Source: Macrotis lagotis (lineage: Eukaryota > Chordata > Mammalia > Peramelemorphia > Peramelidae). From it: a stretch of DNA of 64,000 nucleotides. The stretch covers positions 287,995,719-288,059,718 of the forward strand of contig NC_133658.1 of the NCBI RefSeq assembly GCF_037893015.1. Reading direction: 5' to 3'. The notes under the pieces were generated by a model. That model made no database searches. It was not told the origin of the DNA and worked only from the letters and a program-made list of their open reading frames with translations. The translations under genes and the position numbers were made by a program. Positions 43,756 through 56,805 of the stretch are shown one piece after another (the stretch's first letter is position 1; the number at the start of each line of letters is the position of its first letter).

Positions 43756-44020
43756 GAGGGGCAATTAGGTCACATAGTGGATCAAGCACTGAACTTGAAA
43801 TCAGGAAGAATTAATCTTTATCAGTTCAAATTCAACCTCAGACACTTATTAGCTGTGTGATCCAAGGCAAGTCACTTAACCCTATTGGCCTCAATTCCTC
43901 ATCTATAAAATGAACTAGAGAAGGAAATGTCAAACCACTCCACTGTCTTTGCCAAGAAAACCCCAAATAGAGTCACAAAGAGTTGGAAATGACTGAACAG
44001 TAATAATAACAATAATAATT
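43756..44020 (+). mobile_element. tRNA-head, RTE-tail SINE, near complete
   Basis: Head aggggcaattaggtcacata, then gcacttgaac-like region, aggcaagtcacttaacccta, tcctcatctataaaatgaac, ctttgccaagaaaaccccaa, gagtcacaaagagttggaaa and tgactgaacag with an ata-rich end. The tail matches the BovB/RTE-type 3' end seen in antisense at 1060 and 60738. Confidence 0.85.
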
Positions 44021-44039
44021 TAAAACTACTGATCTGTTG

Positions 44040-44380
44040 TTCCCTATATTCACTCAGCTCATTCCTGAATTAATAAAGAAATGTATCCCTCCTTGGAATA
44101 TGATCTCACACTCCTCTCTTGTCTGTCTGAATTCTATCCATTCCTTCAAGGCCCAACTTACCCTCCACCTCATTCAGGAAGTTTTCCTTGACTACCTCAG
44201 TCCATAGGGATATCTTTTTCCTCTGGAATACTACTGCACTTTTTGCCCATATAACACACACAGCCTTGTAGTGTTAATTCCGTTTTTATGTGTAAGTGTA
44301 TGTTTCTTCATTTCTCCACTAGTCCATAAGATTCTTAAGGATAAAGACCAGGTCTAATGCTTCTGTTTTTCCTTAATGAT
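44040..44380 (+). mobile_element. LINE2 3' end
   Basis: attccttcaaggcccaactt, cattcaggaagttttccttg, ctccactagtccataagatt and cttaaggataaagaccaggt are in sense L2 order. Confidence 0.7.
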
Positions 44381-44384
44381 CTTC

Positions 44385-46425
44385 AGGGGCACTTATAAAG
44401 GAAGTTCAGATACATTCCCACCACATGTCAATTCAACAATGACAATTCAAGATAGTGATTCATTGCTAAATTCATTGGTAGAATTATACAATTATAAGAA
44501 ATTTTCCAACAAAGTAGAAATTTCCTTAATGAAATATTTAGCCAAGAGTGCTGCTATTCCAATGAATGTATCTTTGTATGTACTGGATCTTTGTATGAGA
44601 CCATGATATTTAGATCCTTGCTAACTAACTCTTGCTTTGTCTTTGATGAAACAGCCCTGTCATTGTTGGATGTTAATGATTTTGAATGTCTTCAGTAGTA
44701 TACCTTGAAATCAAAGAGCCTTTGATTCCTTATTTCTATTGTCCTTAACAAATAAACATAGATTTTCATACACATAAAGACATTCACCTTGTATGTTTAA
44801 GTTCTTCCTGCTTCACAAAAATGTATTGTCTGGTTCACATAAAAAGATCAAAAATCCCTCTCTTGCTCTTTATGTATTTTTTCAATCCTTTTTTGCCAAA
44901 CAATTCTCTATTCACTGTGTTGCTAATGTTGACCTCTCTGTTCACTGACCCATGTTAGTCAATTTCAAGACTGAACTCTGATGTGCCTTTAAATTATTGG
45001 GTGGAAAATAAGGAAATACAGCTGTTTCCTTTGTAAAGAGCATTTATTTATTTCTCTGAAATACTATATTTATTTCTACAATGTCAGTATTAGATCTAGG
45101 CTGATGATAGAGCCTGCTGGGAGTTTAATTTCTAGTGTACCAAATAATTTATGTTTTAAATCTTAAATTAGTTCATGCTGAGAAAAAACCCTTGGAAGTT
45201 TGTGGGCTGGTGAAACAACACTCACATGCCAGTCTAGTGATTACTCAACAATCCAGCCCCACATTCATTTATTTATCTAATGAATTATTGAACTGCATTG
45301 TATGGGTTTCTGGAAACACATTTTTAAAAAGCTATAACATGAGTAGTTAAAGAGGACAAACCTTATATAAATTCTGGCAAACTTGAGTAAGCTTTATCAT
45401 AAATGGGAAATAAATTGATTTTAAAAGTGATGAGGGGTGACTCAAAATAGCTGTGGAAATTAGTCTTCATCTCTAAGGGTAGGGTCTAGGAGACTGTTAA
45501 CAAGCAGAGCATAAAGATATTACTAAAATGTACCATGCCCTATTTCTCTATTTTTACATTGGGGTTTCCTGAGCCTTTGGGCTCTAAGTGAATTACCAAA
45601 TGCTTCTTTTCTCAGCTTAGTAATAATATAGGTTGTAAGAGAAAGAGATTGTGACAATGACAGCATAACTAATTATAGACAGTAATGCAAAACAACATTA
45701 GGAATGTGTCTATGTGGGTTTACACATACATATTTAATATGTGCTATATTATGTTAATGTTATATATATATATACACACATGTATCTATAAATTTGTTTT
45801 AAAAAATAGGAAACATTTTTATTCCTGAAGGGAAGAGAAGGAAAAATTCCCTTTTAGCTTGGCATGTATTAATGTGCTGAATAAATACATTCATTCATTC
45901 ATGTTCTTTGAAAACTAAGATTATTTTTATCACCTCCTTATCTCTTGCACAATGACCTTCACATAATAAGCTCTTAAATGGTAGCTGAACAGAAAAGTGA
46001 AACTTAATCAATCAATAGCACTTAAGCACCTACTGTATACCAAAAAAGGAAGGAAGGGAAGAGGAGGGAAAAAATGGATGGAAGGTTTCCAACCTACTAA
46101 ATAGGAACTTTGCCAACTTCCTATCTGTGATACTTAAACTAATGCAGTAGAACTGGGATTGATTGTTTTAGGGTTTTTTGCCAACCAGAGCTAAGAGTAC
46201 ACTGTTAAGCAGTTTTGAGCACCCATTGACTCCTTTCTCCTGGGCATATTCTCTTCCTTTGCTTTCCTTAATGGTGCTCTCTCCCAGTTCTTCCTGTTAA
46301 AACTTCCCTTTCCCCTTGGTGAATTAGACTCTAAAAGTAACAATGTCTGAGGAATCCGATGAAGTTTATTAGTAACCATGTTTTTTCTTTCCTTCTTTCT
46401 GCCATTTTCATCAAATTTCATGTTT
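44385..46425. other. 2-kb AT-rich stretch without assigned repeat
   Basis: No exon or RNA gene is supported. A short (ta)n(ca) tract is at about 45756-45782. The open frames of 71-76 codons have no recognisable domain. Confidence 0.4.
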
Positions 46426-46429
46426 TATT

Positions 46430-47560
46430 TTATTTACTTTTAAGTTTTATTGATGTCTTTTTTTCCATATTAAAGTATAAAACCCTTCCTCAAACTCTCT
46501 TTTGTAACCAATTAAAACCATAAAGCAAAAACACATGAAATAATCCCACTGGCAACTTACAAAATATTCCACTACTGAGTCACTTCCCTTCCCTCTCTAC
46601 CTGAGAAGAAGAGATCTGCAAACTTTCTCTCAACAACTAAATTGTAATTTCCATGAGGGTAAGATGTCAGATTTCACACAGTACATTACTAGACAAATAA
46701 TGGGTGCTCAATTAGAGGCAGAAAATGAATGTCAACATTTGCTCTCCATCACCAAGATTTGTCATTTCAATCATAGACTCAGAGCTGGAAGAGACCTTAG
46801 GGGTGATGTAAATCAACCTCTTCATTTTACAGATGAAGAACTGAGGCCCACAGAGCTCAAGTGACTTGTCCTTGGTCACACAGGTAGCCAAACTGGTATC
46901 TGAACCCAGGTCTCATATTTTAAATCCAGTGGGCTTTCCCAATCACAAGTTGGGTTTACTTTGTGTTAGTCATTGTGTTCTCTGGGTTCTATTTAATTCA
47001 GTCTACATTAGCTGATACAAGTCTTTCTGTTTTCCTGAATTATTTCATGTTCAGCATTTCTTAAGGCACAATAGTATTCCATTATATTCAGGTACTATAA
47101 TTTATTCAATCATTCTTCAAACAACTACCTACCATGTTTCCATTATTTTTGTTATTCCTCAAAAAATGTTTCCATGGATATTTTGGTAATTATAGAACCT
47201 TGTTTTTTTTTTTTTTATCTTTAACCTCCTTCACTGGATCAAAAGGAATGACCAGAATTTTCTAGAATAATTCCAAATTGTTTTCCTGAACAATTGGATC
47301 AAATTACATCTTTTCCAACACTGTATTGATGTCCCTTTCTTCCCACAGTCCCTCAAACATTGTTTCCATTTTTTTACCTTGTCATTTTGATGGGTACAAG
47401 GTGAACTTCAGAGTAGTTTTAATTTACATTTCTCTTATTAGTGACTTGGAACATTTTTTATAGAGTTGTTGATAATTTGCACTTGTTTTGAAAACTCTTT
47501 GTTCATATACTTTGAAAGTGGTGTTTTTGAAGACAGGATGAGAGTAATATATTTTCCCAC
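46430..47560 (-). mobile_element. L1-type 3' region, antisense, split by MIR
   Basis: The plus-strand text matches antisense L1 3' sequence: gcacaatagtattccattat, catgtttccattatttttgt, ggatcaaaaggaatgaccag, gtcattttgatgggtacaag, tttacatttctcttattagt and attttttatagagttg. A MIR copy lies at 46765-46935 within it. No open frame survives. Confidence 0.55.
46765..46935 (+). mobile_element. MIR/CORE-SINE
   Basis: gactcagagctggaagagac, cattttacagatgaagaact, gaggcccacagagctcaagt and cttggtcacacaggtagcca. Confidence 0.65.
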
Positions 47561-47849
47561 TACATTCATACATAATGTAGGTATTTCATTCACTGAGCTG
47601 ACATGATCTTTGGATATTACAAACAGAATGTCTTTTTATACATTTGAATTTTCCTGTTGGTATTTGTTTTAGATGGGAAACTCCAAGAAAGGTAGGTCTA
47701 TGTTTCTGTAGGGCACTGCTGTGGTATCATCTTATGGGCTCTGAATAAATGTTTTCTGTTTACCATAGGGGTGGATAATAGCAAGCCTAATTTTCATCAA
47801 GTACTACAGAAGTTATTATGTACTTCAGAAGCATTTGCTTCTGTATAAC

Positions 47850-48160
47850 TCTAAGGTTGAATTCATTCATCTTTGTCCTAAATCTTATCTTCCCCTTAAG
47901 TACCAATTCAAATCCTACTCCTCAAGGAAGCCTTCTATTACTATTCTAATCTGAATGATCTCTTTCTCTCTTTTGGATTTAAAGTCACATACAGAATGAC
48001 TTTTATCTATGGTTTCTTGAAGTAGCTTGTTTATTGTTGTTTAATATTTTATGTATATCTGTGCATCTCATTTCACCAACTAAATTGTAAGCTCCATGTT
48101 ATCTTTCTTGTAGTACCAAGCACTAAGCCTAAAATAGGTATAGCTATTATTTGATTCAAC
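47850..48160 (+). mobile_element. LINE2 3' end
   Basis: taagtaccaattcaaatcct, ctcctcaaggaagccttcta, caactaaattgtaagctcca and tagtaccaagcactaagcct are in sense L2 order. Confidence 0.7.
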
Positions 48161-48404
48161 TCATAAATCTAAAGAGTGGATGATTCTCAAGTTATAACAA
48201 ATGATAAGTTCTACATGGATGCCTCCTTGTGGCATTGAAATGAGTGATCCTGGGTCCTTGAAGACCATTCTATGGACCACAAACCTTTGCAACTCCCACC
48301 AAACTAGAAAGTTTTCATATATGACTCTGGTGATAGATTGTATCTGTTGTCCAAAGACTACTTGTTCATCACACCGAGTTGAACATGGGGAAAAGAGATA
48401 ATAT

Positions 48405-48662
48405 AGAAATACTTATTAAGTGCCTACAATGTGCCAGGCACTATACCAAACTATTTACAAATATTATTTCATTCTCACAAAACCCTGGAAGGTAGATATT
48501 ATTATCTTCTTTTTTCAGCTGAGGAAACAAAGGTGGATATAAATCAAATGATTTGTCCAGTGTCACAGAACTAGTAAGTGAATCTAATTAAAGCTAGATT
48601 TGAACTCAGATCTTTCTAATTCCAGGGCTAGTATTCTATTCACTATATCTTCTAGCTTCTTA
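48405..48662 (+). mobile_element. Near-complete MIR
   Basis: The full MIR order is visible: acttattaagtgcctacaat, gtgccaggcactataccaaa, ttatttcattctcacaaaac, agctgaggaaacaaagg, tttgtccagtgtcacagaac and tagatttgaactcagatctt. Confidence 0.8.
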
Positions 48663-48834
48663 TCTTATTGAATACTGAACTTTTTAACCTTGGCAGCTCT
48701 CAACCTCTATCTACTAAGCTAAAGAGCTGTTGTAGTCTGTACTAGTAGAAGAAGTATCCACATTGACAAAATCGCAAGCAGAGCAAAATGATATTTGGAT
48801 CTGATTCACTCAAGAAGTATCTGTGAATATTAGA

Positions 48835-48945
48835 TTGTAAGTTCCTTGAGGGCAGGGATTGTCTTTTACTTCTTTTTTTTTTATCAAAAGCATTTAGCAC
48901 AGTGTCTGGTACATGGTAGATGCTTAATAAATTGAATTGAATTGA
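48835..48945 (+). mobile_element. LINE2 3' terminus
   Basis: gtaagttccttgagggcagg, attgtcttttacttcttttt, agcatttagcacagtgtctg and gatgcttaataaattgaatt are the L2 3' terminal words. Confidence 0.65.
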
Positions 48946-49019
48946 AGACCTGTTCAGTGGTTAGGATCATATAAATTACATCAATGATGTGACCAATCTG
49001 GCTTATTTAATTGACTTAT

Positions 49020-49195
49020 TAGGGGCCAAGATACCTACATCCTAGCCTCAAGTTTGTTACTTACTTGCTATGAGATATATTGGGAAAGTTATATTACTAC
49101 CATGGGCTTCAGTATTCTCAATAGTAAAATGGAACTGGACAAGATCATGATCTCTAAAGTCTTTTTCCAGTTTTGACATCTGATGGTTCTATAAT
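49020..49195 (+). mobile_element. CORE-SINE (Ther-like)
   Basis: tgttacttacttgctatgag, ccatgggcttcagtattctc, gtaaaatggaactggacaag and cttttccagttttgacatct. Confidence 0.55.
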
Positions 49196-49762
49196 AATCA
49201 CAATCATAAGATCAGCTCATCTTCATATACAGCTCTAAGTTTGCATAGTACTTTATATACATTTTCTCATTTGTTTCTACCATTCTATTTCATAAATGCA
49301 ACACTACATAATTGTGACATAAATCCCACTGAAAAACAGAAGCAGTAATAAATTATGAAAAATCTGGTTCCTGATCACATGTACTTTTCTAAAGATGCTG
49401 TATTCAATAAATCCTACATCTATACATAGACTGTTACATCTCCAGAATAACTGAAAGCACTATTCTGTCAAAGCTAACCAAGAAGTCTCTCCCCATAATT
49501 GTATTGACAGGATATCATCTGAGCTCTAGTGGCAGGAAAGCTGCATTACTGATGAGTTCTCTGAAGGAATGTTGAAGGGGATAGTAACCATATTCTATGT
49601 TGAGTCATTGAATTCTGGGAAATTGAGAATTGTGCTCTTAGCTGTCTCGTTCTTTCTCTATTTAAGTCTGTTCTCTTCAGAGGGTCACAAATGAAGTGAA
49701 ACTAGCCTTGTACACCACTTTGTAAAATATAATAGAAACCATTTTTTTAAAAAAGGGAATAT

Positions 49763-49920
49763 TGGGGCAGCTAGGTGGCACAGTGAATAAAGCACTGGCC
49801 CTGGAGTCAGGAGTACCTGGGTTCAAATCCGGTCTCAGACACTTAATAATTACCTAGCTGTGTGGCCTTGGGCAAGCCACTTAAGCCCATTTGCCTTGCA
49901 AAAACCTAAAAAAAAATTTT
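49763..49920 (+). mobile_element. Young tRNA-derived SINE at an L1 junction
   Basis: Full sense copy flanked by aaaaagggaatatt (49749-49762 and 49921-49934). It sits at the 5' junction of the L1 tip that begins at 49935, whose far end carries a related aaaatgggggaatattt. Confidence 0.9.
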
Positions 49921-49934
49921 AAAAAGGGAATATT

Positions 49935-50515
49935 TCCCATTAATTGGGGAATAGCTGAACAACTTGTGGTATATGTATTTGATGGAACACTATTGTTCTA
50001 TAAGAAATCACAAGGGACAGAATTTCAGAAAAGCCTGGAAAGACTTGCATGAATAGATATTGAGTGAAATGAGCAGAACCAGAAGAACATATACAACAAC
50101 ATGGGGTGATGATTAACCAGGACAGACTTGTTTGATTCATCAGTGCAATAATCAGGGACAATTTTGGAGAAATAAATAGAAAATGCCATCCATATCCGGA
50201 GAAGGAACTGTGGAGTTTAAATGAAGACCAAAGCTTACTATCTTCAATTTTAAAAGCTGTCTTATGTAATTTTATTATCTCTAATGTTTTTTTATTCCTT
50301 TTGGATCTGATATGTCTCTTACCATACATTCATTTTTGATGTATATTTATCATGGTTGCAAATAGAAAACCTAAATCAGATTGCCTTCTTTGGGGGGAGA
50401 GGGGGAAAGGAAGGGAGGAAGCAAGAAAAATTGTAAAACTCAAAACTTTGCAAAAAAAAAGATTGGTAAAAATTACCATTGTATGCCATTAGAAGAACAA
50501 ACAAAATATTTATAT
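49935..50515 (+). mobile_element. L1 3' UTR, 5'-truncated
   Basis: Typical marsupial L1 3' UTR: ccattaattggggaatagct, gaacaacttgtggtatatgt, acactattgttctataagaa, cagaaaagcctggaaagact, gagtgaaatgagcagaacca, then aaggaactgtggagtttaaa, ggggggagagggggaaagga and gtaaaactcaaaactttgca. The minus-strand 129-codon open frame at 49940-50329 is an artefact of it. Confidence 0.8.
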
Positions 50516-50593
50516 AATAAAAATGGGGGAATATTTTCTTAACTTTTCCCCAAGAGTGCAGTATATCATTTAATGAATTTTTATCTTTTCAAA

Positions 50594-50740
50594 TTTTTTT
50601 TTTGCAAGGCAAATGGGGTTAAGTGGCTTGCCCAAGGCCACAGCGCTAGGTAATTATTAAGTGTCTGAGACCGGATTTGAACCCAGGTACTCCTGACTCC
50701 AAGGCCGGTGCTTTATCTACTCCGCTACCTAGCCGCCCCA
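50594..50740 (-). mobile_element. Young tRNA-derived SINE, antisense
   Basis: Complete antisense copy flanked by atcttttcaaatt (about 50583-50595 and 50741-50753). Confidence 0.92.
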
Positions 50741-50869
50741 ATCTTTTCAAATTTAGCGATCTATTTTATATATAGTAATTTTAAAAATTTTCCTTATTTG
50801 TGGAAGTAGTTATCGTGTAAAGCTGAAACAACAAAATAAATAATAACCCCTGCTAATTCACACTTGTGG

Positions 50870-51100
50870 ATAAAGAAGAGATCCATTATTGCCTTCTATG
50901 GGAAACCTTCCTAGATTTCCACCCCATTTTCTTCCTCCTTCTACATATTACCATGTACATATTTATCTAGGTATTTTCTTTCCTACCCTTACCCCACTGG
51001 AGTATGTTTCTTACTGTTTTTGATTTTTGTCTCTGCATCTTCAGGGCCCATACACAGTTCTTTGTACATAGAAGGTGTTTATGAAATGCTTACTGAAAAA
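50870..51100 (+). mobile_element. LINE2 3' end
   Basis: ctatgggaaaccttcctaga, ttctgtctctgcatcttcagg-like text at 51025-51050 and tttgtacatagaaggtgttt followed by gaaatgcttactgaa. Confidence 0.6.
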
Positions 51101-51104
51101 CTTT

Positions 51105-51790
51105 TTTAACCATTCCCGGTTTCGTGAAACATTCATTTGATACCAGTGAGGGCCCTTGCAATTTTGAAATTCTGGAATCCAATCATTTATACATAAATCA
51201 TAGTATATATACTATATAGTATATATATTGTAAACAATTAAGTACTAGTTAGTTCCAACAATTTTTCCTGCTACTTTTAATTTAATGCTGTAGAAACAAT
51301 GTTTGAAAAATAGCAAGTTATTAGGGAGTAACTTGTTAAACTCCTTGGCCTTTACTAGCAATGTTATTTTTATTCTCTCAGTGGTCTAACATTCTAAAGG
51401 AAAAATGAGTCCTTTATAAAAGTGAAACACTCAACCAACCAAATCAACATATTCTCCTAAATAAGTGAGAGTATTTGTAAGACCTCATACTATTCCAAAA
51501 CATACTTATTCCCAAAACCCATTATGCACAGACTGTAGTTCCAACACTGTTTGCAAGAGAAAGTCAAGTCAAAGAACATATACTATCTGCCACATCTCAA
51601 AGGAAGAAATACAAAGACAAAATATGACTATCTAGTTTTATGTCACCAAATATGCCAAACTAGAGAAAATCCAATGTATTATAGCATTTCAATTAAGGAA
51701 AATAAAAATCCCCAAATTTGGCAACTTGATTTGGAATGAAAAGGGAAAACACATTTGAATTGACTTTCAGTTTTAATTTTTGTGTGCTGT
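51105..51790. other. Unassigned AT-rich DNA
   Basis: No repeat, exon or RNA gene is supported; a (tgt)n run is at 51786-51803. Confidence 0.4.
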
Positions 51791-51819
51791 TGTTGTTGTT
51801 GTTCAAACCATAAAACTTT

Positions 51820-51965
51820 GGTGGCTCTGTCCCCAATCAGCTGTGTAGCCTTGGGCAAGCTACTTAAAGTATGCTGACTTCAGTTTCCTTCTTAATAAAA
51901 TGGATTGGTGGTCTGGGTTGGTGTCTCTAGTGTTCTTCCTACTCTCAAATTCTCTGATTCTATTT
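51820..51965 (+). mobile_element. CORE-SINE (Ther-like)
   Basis: tcagctgtgtagccttgggc, aagctacttaaagtatgctg, acttcagtttccttcttaat and tactctcaaattctctgatt. Confidence 0.6.
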
Positions 51966-52309
51966 TCCTTCTTTTGGGCCAAAGTATAAAATCTCATAAA
52001 AGGAGGTAAAGAGAAGAATGTTGACAATCCCTTAGCCTAAATGGTCACTGCAACTCAGGAAGTTTGGAGAATTAAAAGGGAGATGCTGCCCCCGTGAGGA
52101 TAAAAATGAAAATTTGTGGCCTCACTGATGATCAGTCCTGCTTTAATATGAGAAATCCTTAAGTCAACTTTGACTCTGACCAAGGCAAATATCTCTTCTT
52201 TTATCATTCCTCTATTTTAGTACTCAAATAAAAAGAAAGTTTAGGCTAGGAAATTCCTTCTGTCATGCAGAATTGCAACTTTGGATCTTAAAGCTGTGGT
52301 TCTCAGTCC

Positions 52310-52580
52310 AAAGGGGAAAGAGGAAATAATTGGCTCAGTGAGTTCAAATTCAACCATAGATACTTACCACCTATGTGACCTTAACCCTGACTGCCTCACA
52401 TTTAGGGCCATGTCTAGTCATTCATGGATCCAGATGGCTGTGGAGGACAAAATGAGGCTGATAAGTTTGCATATCACCCCCTCATTCAAATTCAATTCAT
52501 GTACTTGTCATGGCATCATCTCTCTGATGTTATGACCTTCAAGAATGAAGGACAAACATCATCATTATCACTGAGATACA
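52310..52580 (+). mobile_element. Composite marsupial SINE (tail with aaggacaaacatcatc)
   Basis: gttcaaattcaaccatagat, ccacctatgtgaccttaacc, cattcatggatccagatggc, cctcattcaaattcaattca, atggcatcatctctctgatg and tcaagaatgaaggacaaaca. Same family as the antisense copy at 9318-9640. Confidence 0.65.
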
Positions 52581-52694
52581 GTGAGACCTTTTCAGAGGGT
52601 CCATAACTATTTTCATAATAATATTAAGATTTTCATTTCTAATTTGGTAAATGTTAATAACTATATCAAGCAAAAGCTCCTTGGGAAATTCTCA

Positions 52695-52857
52695 GTAATT
52701 TAAAAAATTATTTTTATTAATTTAAGAAAATGGGGTTTTGAGTGACTTGCCCAAAGTCATATAGTTAGGCAAGTATTAAGTGTCTGAGACCGGATTTGAG
52801 ATCATATGCTCCTGACTCCAGGGTGGTGCTCTATCTACTGGGCCACCTAGCTGTGCC
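52695..52857 (-). mobile_element. Young tRNA-derived SINE, antisense, diverged
   Basis: aatggggttttgagtgactt, gcccaaagtcatatagttag, attaagtgtctgagaccgga, ctcctgactccagggtggtg and gccacctagctgtgcc. Flank words ctcagtaattt and ctcaataattt may be its duplication. Confidence 0.8.
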
Positions 52858-53189
52858 TCTCAATAATTTTTAAGAGACTACAAGGGTTCTGAGACCAAAA
52901 AGTTTGAGAACTGATGCCTTAGAGTAGTGCAGATGTTAATGTTAAGTGAATTGCCCAGGATCATATAACCAGCAGGCCTCAGAGATTTGAACCTAAATAT
53001 TTTGTTTTGTGATGAAATCCATTAAGTTGGTGTAATCCAGAGGGTAAAATCTTTAATATTATATTTAGCCAGTTGTTATTTAAATATTTAAATAATTTAA
53101 AGATATATGCATATATTTCTATATACATACATATATAATTTTCAAGTATCCCTAACTTGATGATGATAACTGACTTTTGCTTCAGTATT

Positions 53190-53329
53190 TCTTTTTTTGT
53201 TGGAGGGGTGGGAGAAAGTTTGTAAGGCAAGTGACTTGCCCAAGGTCACATTGCTACTAAGTATCAAGTCTGAGACTGGATTTGAATCAGTGCTCTAGTG
53301 CTCTAACCACTGTAAAACCTAGTTGTCCC
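53190..53329 (-). mobile_element. Old tRNA-type SINE, antisense
   Basis: caagtgacttgcccaaggtc, acattgctactaagtatcaa, gtctgagactggatttgaat and tgctctaaccactgtaaaac. Confidence 0.65.
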
Positions 53330-53334
53330 ATCTT

Positions 53335-53935
53335 CAGAATTTTAAGGAGAATATAGATACTTCTTTCATGGCTACAGAATTTAATCTCCTCTACATCTTA
53401 ATTAGAAAGTTTCAAGAATTGCTTTGTTCCAAATAAGTCATTATTTGGTAGTTTGGTGATGAACTTCTCTGAATTTAGCTAGAACAGGGATCTGTCATCA
53501 GAACTATAATTAATATTTTCCAGATTATTAGGAACTACAAGACCATGAAATCCACAGCATAGTTTTCAACAATCCAGAGTCATCTCCATTTCATAAGATC
53601 AGCAGATCAGCTCTAAAGCTGGGACCTTAAAGGGAAAATTTTCATTCCTTTATATTGAGAAAGAGGGAATTGAGATTTGATTTACTTGTGACTTTGTGGA
53701 ACAAAAGCAGTGGCCATCTATTGGAACAATCTTTCAAGAAACAGTAATTTTTAAATGGGTTGGAGACTGCTCTTTAATCCAGTGCAAAGCTATGTTAACC
53801 AAGCCTGGTCAAACTTAAAACTATTTGGTCATTAAACTAGTTTGGATTTCTAAACACTTTCTGAGAATGCTAACTTTATTCATTTTGAGCTCAATGTAGA
53901 TATGTATCTATTTTCACAGTCATACCCTAATTAAT
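53335..53935. other. Unassigned DNA
   Basis: No repeat, exon or RNA gene is supported in this stretch. Confidence 0.4.
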
Positions 53936-53942
53936 AAATTCA

Positions 53943-54230
53943 CCTGATCCATATCCAGAATAAGAACTATGGAGTCTGAATGTATATCAAAGCATACTAT
54001 TTTCACTTTTTGTGTTTTTATCCCTTTTATTCTGCTTCTTTCACAACATAACTAATGTCTAAAGATGTTTAACATGATTGTACATGTATAACCTATATTA
54101 GTTTGCTTGTCATCTTGGGGAGGATGGTATGAGAAAGAGAGAGAGAAAAATTTAGAACTCAAAATCTTATAAAAATGAATGCTGAAAACTATCTTTGCAT
54201 GTGACTGGAAAAAATAAATATTAAAAATAA
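53943..54230 (+). mobile_element. L1 3' UTR tip
   Basis: atccatatccagaataagaa, ctatggagtctgaatgtata, aaagcatactattttcactt, cacaacataactaatgtcta, acatgtataacctatattag, ttagaactcaaaatcttata and catgtgactggaaaaaataa are in marsupial L1 3' end order. Confidence 0.75.
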
Positions 54231-54239
54231 TTACCAATG

Positions 54240-54425
54240 TAGGAGGACCAAAATGAAAAGGTTATCTGGTTCCATCTCCTTATTTTACAGATGAGGAAAC
54301 TGAGACCCCATAAAATGAAATAAGATCAGTCCCTGTAAGGTCAAAATCACATAGTCTTGGAAGAATAGCAATAAAAACTCAGGTTCTCTCACTCTCAGTA
54401 CAATTATCTTTCAGTGCCTACCGGA
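54240..54425 (+). mobile_element. MIR fragment
   Basis: ctggttccatctccttattt, tacagatgaggaaactgaga and a decayed tail. Confidence 0.55.
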
Positions 54426-54429
54426 CATA

Positions 54430-55205
54430 GGGAAAATGCTTAGCATTCAAAATTTACCTAAACTTTTACAGGTAATTAAAACAAGGAACTAAAGGAAGTC
54501 AAAGTTCTTTGTACAGAGAAAAATTGTTTTTAAGAGCTGTCGGTAACATACCTCCTTACCAGAGTATCAATTCTAAGCCAAGTTTGAACATTCTTAAAAG
54601 CATGCTGCTCTCTAGTGGTTAAAGCCTAAATTGGTTCTGTGACTTTATGCCCCAATAATCAACACAAAGTAAATTCAATATCAACTTCATGTTTCCTGCT
54701 TTGCAGTCTGAAAATGCTTTTAGGGCAATATTTTCTCTTTGTAATTATCCAGCTTGGCATGAAAAATATAGTACTGGCCTTGGAATCAGAAGACCAGGAT
54801 TCAAGTCTCACCTCTGACACATACTTAGCTTCTTGTGACTAAAAGCAAATCACTTAATAGGTGCATTAAGTAACTCCTTAGAATATGCCTACCAAGTCAA
54901 AACGAACTGTGACCTGGTATTGATGAAGGGAGCCTCCACACTGGGAGTTTCCTGCCCTGCTGAAATCACAGATGCTTCTTTATCCTGGTATTCCCTTCAG
55001 ATGATGCATTGTGAGAAGAAATATCAATAGTATTTGCTAACTTGCCAGGCAGGGAAACCAGTCTGCAATACATATTACTAATAAAAACCCAAACACATGG
55101 CACAATTCTTGTATATAGTTGCTGCTCGATAAATGTTGAATGTAAATGAAGTGCTTAATCTTATTTTAAGTAATAAACTTCTTGTTTTTGAATGAATAAT
55201 GCAAT
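54430..55205. other. Unassigned DNA with one SINE trace
   Basis: A tRNA-SINE trace is at 54765-54865 (tagtactggccttggaatca, ccaggattcaagtctcacct, aaagcaaatcacttaa). Nothing else is supported. Confidence 0.4.
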
Positions 55206-55224
55206 ACTTTTAAGTCATACTTAG

Positions 55225-55390
55225 CACCTGTTCAGTTCTGAGTTTAGTCTCTGATACTAAGTTATAACACTGAAAAAGTTAACCTTCTTAGCTTCAGTTT
55301 CCTCAACTGTGAAATAAAATTGATAATACTTGCTCTGTACCCCTCACCGAGGTGTTGCAAGGAAAGGACTTCTGTAAACCCCAAAACCTT
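55225..55390 (+). mobile_element. CORE-SINE, diverged
   Basis: ccttcttagcttcagtttcc, tcaactgtgaaataaaattg and gaggtgttgcaaggaaagga follow the SINE order. Confidence 0.5.
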
Positions 55391-55433
55391 AAATGTGAAG
55401 GATTGATTGGAGAACCAGAATGGTTCTAGACTA

Positions 55434-56085
<652 letters not shown>

Positions 56086-56159
56086 GAACTTTAAAGAGCC
56101 TCTAACACATTTAAATCTTCTCCATTACTCTTGGGCCAGGTTTACACATGATTGTGTAT

Positions 56160-56320
56160 AGTGAGAGAAGCACTGACCAGGGCAATCGGGAGACTTGCTA
56201 CTTAACTAGTTTGGGCAAATCATTTACCCCTTCTGTCTGTGCCTCATCAGTAAAACAAGGGAGTTTGACTAGAATCCGATTTCCGAGGTCCCTGTGACGT
56301 TTTATGATTCTGTAGTCCTG
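56160..56320 (+). mobile_element. CORE-SINE, diverged
   Basis: agagaagcactgaccagggc, gggcaaatcatttacccctt, ctgtgcctcatcagtaaaac and cgaggtccctgtgacgtttt. Confidence 0.55.
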
Positions 56321-56453
56321 CCTTTGCAGAGAACTTCTCTGGGCCTCATTTTCCCCATTTATAAACTGAGAGGGTTGGACTAAATGATTTCTAAGGTCAT
56401 TTCCAGTTTCAGTTTCTTTTTGTAGCTATGCAGCATGGTGTAATGGCAATTTT

Positions 56454-56759
56454 AGCAGTAATAGCAGTAGTAATAGTAGCAGTAGTAACATTAACAGTAG
56501 TTAACAGGAGTAATAGTTGTAGTGGTAGTAGTAGTAGTAGTGGTAGTAGTAGTGTAGTAGTAGTGGTAGTAGTGATAATAGTAGTGGTAGTAGTGGTAAC
56601 AGTATTAACAAGTGGTAGCATTGGTAGTAATGGTAGTAGTGGTAGTAGTAGTGGCAGCACTGGTAGTAGTGATAATAGTAGTGGTAGTAGTGGTAACAGT
56701 ATTAACAAGTGGTAGCATTGGTAGTAATGGTAGTAGTGGTAGTAGTAGTGGCAGCACTG

Positions 56760-56805
<46 letters not shown>

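Noticed and set aside
49940-50329. 129-codon minus-strand open frame.
   Set aside because: It is the antisense of an L1 3' UTR.
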